Part shown: piece after piece, positions 58,961 to 64,000 of the stretch
How positions within the stretch are numbered: position 1 is the stretch's first letter
Layout of the letters: every line of letters starts with the position of its first letter
DNA from: Desmodus rotundus
Taxonomy: Eukaryota; Chordata; Mammalia; Chiroptera; Phyllostomidae
Assembly: GCF_022682495.2 (NCBI RefSeq)
Contig: NC_071399.1
Span: 56,970,873-57,034,872 of the forward strand
Length of the DNA: 64,000 nt
Direction: 5' to 3'
The notes under the pieces: model-generated
The model's input: only the letters and a program-made list of their open reading frames with translations
What the model was told of the DNA's origin: nothing
Databases searched by the model: none
Made by a program: the position numbers and the translations under genes

Positions 58961-59169
58961 TTATTTATTTATTTATTTATCTAACATTTTATTTATTTAT
59001 TTTTTACAGTAGGGGGAAGGAAAGGGAAAGGGAAACATGGATGTATGGTTGCCACTCACATGCCCCCTACTGGGCACACGCCTGCAATTCAGGCATGTGC
59101 CCTAACTGGGAATCGAACCCTTTGTTTCACAGGCCAGCACTCAATCCACTGAGCCACACCAGCCAGGAC
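58961..59169 (-). mobile_element. Ves-type bat SINE
   Basis: The + strand shows (ATTT)n from the reversed tail, 'gaaacatggatgtatggttg', 'gccccctactgggcaca', the reversed B-box 'gggaatcgaaccctttg' and the reversed head 'ccactgagccacaccagcc'. It is well preserved. The tail expansion makes the left end approximate. Confidence 0.9.
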
Positions 59170-62100
59170 TAATTTTTTTAACAGTAGATTTTTTTCAAGT
59201 GTCATTACTTACTCTAATTTAAAAAATAATTCACATACATACCTACACATTCACATGTAAACATTCAAAAATGGCTAAATTATAGCTCATAATTTCAATT
59301 GATGTGACTTTCTTGTGAGTTGATTTCCTTGACTCAAATATTATGAGGATTGAACTAAAAGCATGCAATCGTCCACAATATTCATGGGATAAAATATAAC
59401 TAAGTATTTCACGCATTTTACAACTTACTGCTGGTTTTCAGTATCCTCTCTCTTGGTGCTTTTTTTTCCCTAAACAAAATCATAAAATGGTATTTTCTAT
59501 AAAATAAAATGGGAAGTTTTAGTAAAATACTAACCAAGTAACCAACTATTATTTTACCATATTTCAGAATTCTCTGCATTAAAGTGATATCTACAATAAT
59601 TATTGATTTTTAAACAAAAATATTACGGGTTATCAGACAGATGTATATTAAATAGGAAATATATATCTATGAAAGAAAATCAAAGATAGCCAAAAAGTAA
59701 AAAAGTCAGTAGACATATTGTTTTCACTAATAGAGTTTATTATCTGAATACAAAAACCCATCAATTTGAAAGTTCCATTTTCTTATAGCAAGGAGCAAAG
59801 CATCAAGACTATGAAATATGATGGAAAAAATCAAACAGGTAAGACCAGAGAAATAGGTAAGTTTATTATTGTGAAATTGTAGTTTAGATGTAATTCTGAT
59901 CTATATTTTCATCTTACTGAAACTAAATAAGGGAAACCCTATGAAAAACCCTAAATATAAAAGATTGGTGCAAAAAAAATGTTGAATTACTTGACCCCTA
60001 CTGTTGCTACATATAGAAACTTATATGTCCCCTTTTCCGTGACAAGAACTGGGGAAGGACAGAGAACTAAAACCCAATCCCTCTTGTTGTTCCTACACTC
60101 TTACAACCTTTAAAATATCTTTTTAAAAAAATAAACCTGGTTTTCATTAATATTTATTTGACAAACTCTATGAAGGTTAACCAGAACTCCTAGTGAATAC
60201 TAAGGGTTTCAAGTTTCCATGAGTAGCATTAAACTAGCTAGGGAATTTCTGGGTTAACTTTTGTCATTCTAAAGGAAACTATTTAATAACCTCTCTCATA
60301 ACAGAAATATTTTTTTTATTTCAGATCTGTTGTGTGTTATTGCCATATCCACAACTGTTAAAGATATATATTTTTTTCTTAAGAGCTATTGGCAATCTCT
60401 CAGAAACTCAAGCACAATTGTGAGTTGAATATGGAATGTTCCTGAAATTTTTCTCAAAATATATTACATTATTAAAAAAATAAATCTCATTAACACCCAG
60501 ACAAAACTGTGTATTCAGCTATAGGAAAGGTTAAATTATTTTATCAGTAAATATATTTTATATTAATAAATGTATTTTGTATTAAATTAAATACATCTTA
60601 AACATCTTATAAATAAATATAAATATTTTCTGCTGTATAATTGCATACTCTAAAAGTTTAAGAAGTGCAAATTTTTTCATGGTAACTGATAAACTGAAAA
60701 TTAAGCAATTACAAAATAAATTTGGTTGTTATAATGTAAAATCAAGTGGTTTATTATTTTGAAAAATGACAACACTTGAATAAAATAAAATAATTTTCTA
60801 AAATTAAAAGAACTCATAGTTCTGATTTTTTAAGATGATATGACCTGAGTACCCTCCAAATTTGAATCATGTAAAAGAGACTACAGTTTTAGCAGACAAC
60901 ATCCCTTGTTCATGAATTGGTACATTTACGAATCCTGACTTCTGGGCATCTATTCATTTCCGTTCATTTTCTGTTGTCATCCAATCTCATCTTTTTCTGT
61001 GATTTCTAATGTCATTTTACCACTAACATTTAAAAAATATGTTTCTGAAAACTTTTATAATCTTTAAATATATGTATAGAGCAGCTGCTTATTTTTAAAT
61101 GTACTTGAATATCTAATTCAACCTGAGCACACAAACTGATTTCCTCACCCTTCACATCAAGTTTCTGAAGCCAGAACTAAATTTTCATGTTTGTTTACAA
61201 CTTATACTTAATTTATTTCCAAATAGAGTTCCTCCTACTAATAATATGAAACCATTTATTTCTTCAAACTATATTGCCATTACCTTAAACCAATTATTTT
61301 TCTTCAATAACCTATCACTTTATATTTATATACTAATATCAATAAATAATAAGTTGAGGTTATCACATTTAAGTATATTGCCAATTATATGATGTATGTA
61401 GGGTAGATATCTTATTTATAGCATATTATAGTTTAAACCAATTAGATATTACTGAAGCATAAACATTATCATGGACATGAGATGATAAGAGAGAGCTCAA
61501 AATAACACCTGGCCCCAAATTCACCTAAAGCTTTCCTGTTTCTTTAAGGTGGTAGAGGGAACCAATTAGTGTGGACATACAAAAAAAAAATGGTTCTGAG
61601 AAAAGACTACAACATAATGTAAAAACACCATAAAAACGTTTGATGAAATAGACCAGGAATCATTGGAAAAATGTTGGTAATGCCTAACCTACAATGACAT
61701 TGTTTTTTCTCCTTCCCATCATAATTCTCTGACTTTAAAAAACTGAGTATGTGGCCTGTAATGAATGAAGTAAAGGAATCACTTGAGAGAAAGGTGTCCT
61801 TTTCTCTTTCTATCTTATTTTGGCCTGGAGCTTTGTTTGCTCTGCTTAAGTAGAACTATTGATCCAGGGGTCTTTGTGAGGCCCAGGGAGAATAGCAAGG
61901 ACCAGGCTGCTGAGAGCTCTGGACTAGAATTTCCAATGAAAAGAGGTCCAGCTGGAATCACCAAGTAGGAGATGTGTCATTATTTTAGAGAATAATTTCT
62001 CTTAAAATATAGGATGTGAATCTTTGCCTAAAGGATCTCTGGTTGAAATCTGTCAAACTCTCTGGGTATAGCAATCGAGACCCAGAATAGTAAGTAACTA

Positions 62101-62254
62101 CTGACTTTATCTTGGTGAGAACAGTTGTACATAAATGAATGATCTGAAGAACTTACTTTACCAACAAGAACCAAAATGTTTGTGTTTTAAGCATCTACTG
62201 CAATGATAATTCCTAAATGAGTAAATACAGTACCTATGAACATCTCAAAGTGGT
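59170..62254. other. Three kilobases of AT-rich DNA, no gene recognised
   Basis: I see no L1, SINE or LTR. From 61490 to 62120 the composition is less AT-rich, with a 61-residue domain-free frame. This part may belong to the LTR-like sequence that follows, but I cannot show it. Confidence 0.35.
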
Positions 62255-62681
62255 TGTTATTTTTGAAGATCCTCCACATAACACAATATAACCCATGGAT
62301 ACAGTACATACTGGCATCAGAGTTCCAGGAAGCAACTTTGGGGAAAAAGGCTGAATCCAGCAACTGGGCATTCTGGCTCCAAGAGACTTGCTAAATTAGA
62401 TCTCCACTTGACTGTTTTTGAAATAACCACTGGAGTGGGCTGTGCTGACTTACACATAGAGAACTTTCAACCTCCCTCCCCTCATTTATTTGTTCTGCTT
62501 TCCCTCTTCCTCCTAATAAAAACCTCTGCCTGTGCTAAGATGTTAAAATGGGCTTTGGGATGAGAGTCTCCCATTTTCTCAGGTTGCCAGCACCTGAATA
62601 AACCACTTTCCTTCTCACCAGTACCTGTCTCATGAGTTGGGCTTTCATTGTGACAGGCAGCTGGACTTGTGTTCAGTTACA
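62255..62681 (+). mobile_element. ERV LTR-like 3' part
   Basis: LTR features in order: a TATA-like 'cctcctaataaaaacctc' near 62508-62525, a GC-richer leader with 'tctcccattttctcaggttg', AATAAA at 62597-62602 and a likely terminus GTTACA at 62681. The 5' limit is a guess, and no target duplication could be matched. I assign it to ERV-type LTRs, not to a named family. Confidence 0.5.
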
Positions 62682-63176
62682 GATAGATATTATACCATCA
62701 CATCCCACAAAATACTTGGAGTTTTGCTTTATTCCTTAGACTCTTCCACAGAGCTAGGTTTTAAGTACTGCCTTTCTTTCCCTAGGATTTTCCTCCCCTC
62801 ACCCACATCTCTCAACTCATCATACTGTCTTTAGAAGACCACTTTTGTAGACTATTCAAAGTGAATTGGCTTTTATAAACAGAAGCCAGGCCACTCCTCT
62901 AAACTTTCCCTCAGATAATTTGCTTGGATTGATGCTATAAAATAAAGGATTAATGTTTTCTAAAAATATAATTTGCAAAAATTATTTTCTCCTATTCAGA
63001 ACTTGAAAACAGTTTTTTTCACTTTTACATAGCCTCACCTTTTTATAAATTCTCAAACATCTTTAATAAATAGTTTTTAAATACTGTGTAAAATTAGATG
63101 TGATTTATGAAACATATTAGAATGAAATTTATTTTAGGACTCATGCTCAGAAACTCTGGTGCTAAAAATTTAACTA
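62682..63176. other. Unclassified DNA
   Basis: A 65-residue frame overlapping the LTR end is not supported. Nothing else is recognised. Confidence 0.4.
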
Positions 63177-63187
63177 AACAAAATATT

Positions 63188-63452
63188 ATTCTTTTAAATT
63201 CTAACCCGAGGATCTGCTTACTGATTTTAGAGGGAAGAAGGGGGCGGGTAAAGGCAGAGAAAGAAAGAGAGACAGAGAAAAGAGAGAAACATCGATATGA
63301 GAGAGAAACATCAATCAGTTGCCTCATGTATGTGCACCAACTAGGGATCAAACTCAGGCCACCTAGGTATGTGCCCTGACCAAGAATCAAACCCACAGTG
63401 TTTTGGTGTATGGGACAATGCTCCACCCAACTGGGCCACCCAGCCGGGGCTG
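63188..63452 (-). mobile_element. tRNA-derived SINE, second type, with target duplication
   Basis: The 11-base 'aacaaaatatt' lies at 63177-63187 and 63453-63463. Between them is the reversed SINE: 'cgaggatctgcttactgatt', a purine-rich tract, 'gagaaacatcgatatgagag', 'caactagggatcaaactcag' and the reversed head 'ccacccagccggggct'. It shares the 'gaggatctg' and 'gattttaga' features with the SINE at 55.3 kb. The 110- and 90-residue frames over it come from the SINE. Confidence 0.9.
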
Positions 63453-63463
63453 AACAAAATATT

Positions 63464-64000
63464 TTGATTTCACATGCATTTTATGTCACTAAAAGATATC
63501 TATTTTCCTACTTACCTACTATACATTTATGTAAAAAGTGTTAATCGTAGCTTTTACTGAATAAGACACTTTACTTAAATAGAGAACAAAATTTTACCTT
63601 TGAACAATTAGCTTGAATTCAATGGATTTTCTGAGAAAGAATTAACTTATCAATGTAAATAATGTTTTCTATACCACAGTATTATTACCTCTATTCTAGG
63701 ACAGGTGATTCATTTAAGAAAGTAAACTATACGGGTTAGAGATATATTGTACATTTTTATTTATATCAAAGGTTCTTGTTTTAAGAGAAAAATATTAAAA
63801 ATATAAATATTGCTTAAAAGGGTCACTTTTTAAAACATTGTAAAACTTTCCTTTTCCAATAAGTATTTTGTGACTAGTTAAGGAAGAAGGAATTTGGGGT
63901 GAACATTTTTTGGTGCTCTCCCTGCATTGTTTTCTGTTCAACATAAAGACAAAATTAAATTTTATTTACTCTCTCCTTCTACCCATTTCTGAAACAATGT
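63464..64000. other. AT-rich DNA to the window end
   Basis: No gene or repeat is recognised. Confidence 0.4.

Noticed and set aside
1..64000. CRISPR arrays, operons, ribosome-binding sites or prophages
   Set aside because: The sequence is mammalian. The repeated units found are SINE, L1, LTR and microsatellite DNA with no regular spacer pattern.

Overview
This window looks like nuclear DNA from a placental mammal, most likely a bat (Yangochiroptera). Three kinds of repeat point that way. There are seven tRNA-derived SINEs of the bat Ves type or a close relative. There are mammalian L1 elements with the matching 3' UTR. There are also mammal-wide old repeats (MIR, L2, MaLR, Tigger). I found no host protein-coding gene, no tRNA or rRNA gene and no CRISPR. 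Every long open frame I checked is either retrotransposon protein debris or an antisense shadow of it. The sequence is AT-rich and behaves like intergenic or deep-intron DNA.

Layout. 1-2.8 kb: AT-rich DNA with an old L1 3'-UTR scrap and a (TA)n tract. 2.85-7.65 kb: an old sense L1 (5' UTR, broken ORF1, broken ORF2) that stops just before the reverse-transcriptase active site. 7.65-11.1 kb: AT-rich DNA, two L2 scraps and one copy of an unclassified repeat. 11.1-16.9 kb: a Tigger scrap, then one ancient L1 opened repeatedly by later insertions (a GC-richer LTR-like block with a SINE, a second copy of the unclassified repeat, an LTR, a second SINE and a hAT-type MITE) and carrying a local inversion. 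16.9-24.1 kb: MIR, L2, LTR scraps and a SINE whose tail has become a TA microsatellite. 24.2-27.1 kb: an old L1 split by an LTR that is itself split by a younger LTR. 27.2-31.6 kb: MIR, MaLR LTRs, a probable twin-primed L1 and an antisense L1. 33.0-36.0 kb: an L1 fragment directly followed by a half-L1 (HAL1-like, ORF1 only). 37.6-38.1 kb: an LTR. 39.4-43.7 kb: a long antisense L1. 43.8-50.6 kb: a MaLR LTR, then mostly unclassified AT-rich DNA. 50.6-52.5 kb: a second HAL1-like copy. 55.3-57.3 kb: a SINE, then an L1 insertion that carried downstream sequence and a MITE with it. 58.0-58.8 kb: a second copy of the nested LTR, in the opposite orientation. The rest holds two SINEs, an LTR-like end and AT-rich DNA.

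The most informative structures are three. First, an L1 insertion bounded by a 15-bp perfect target-site duplication that includes about 0.4 kb of non-L1 sequence (a 3' transduction) and a DNA transposon. Second, two ORF1-only half-L1 elements with the same architecture. Third, a datable stack of insertions inside one ancient L1. Assignments to named families rest on recognition by eye. No repeat library could be searched, so subfamily names and outer boundaries are approximate except where duplications fix them.
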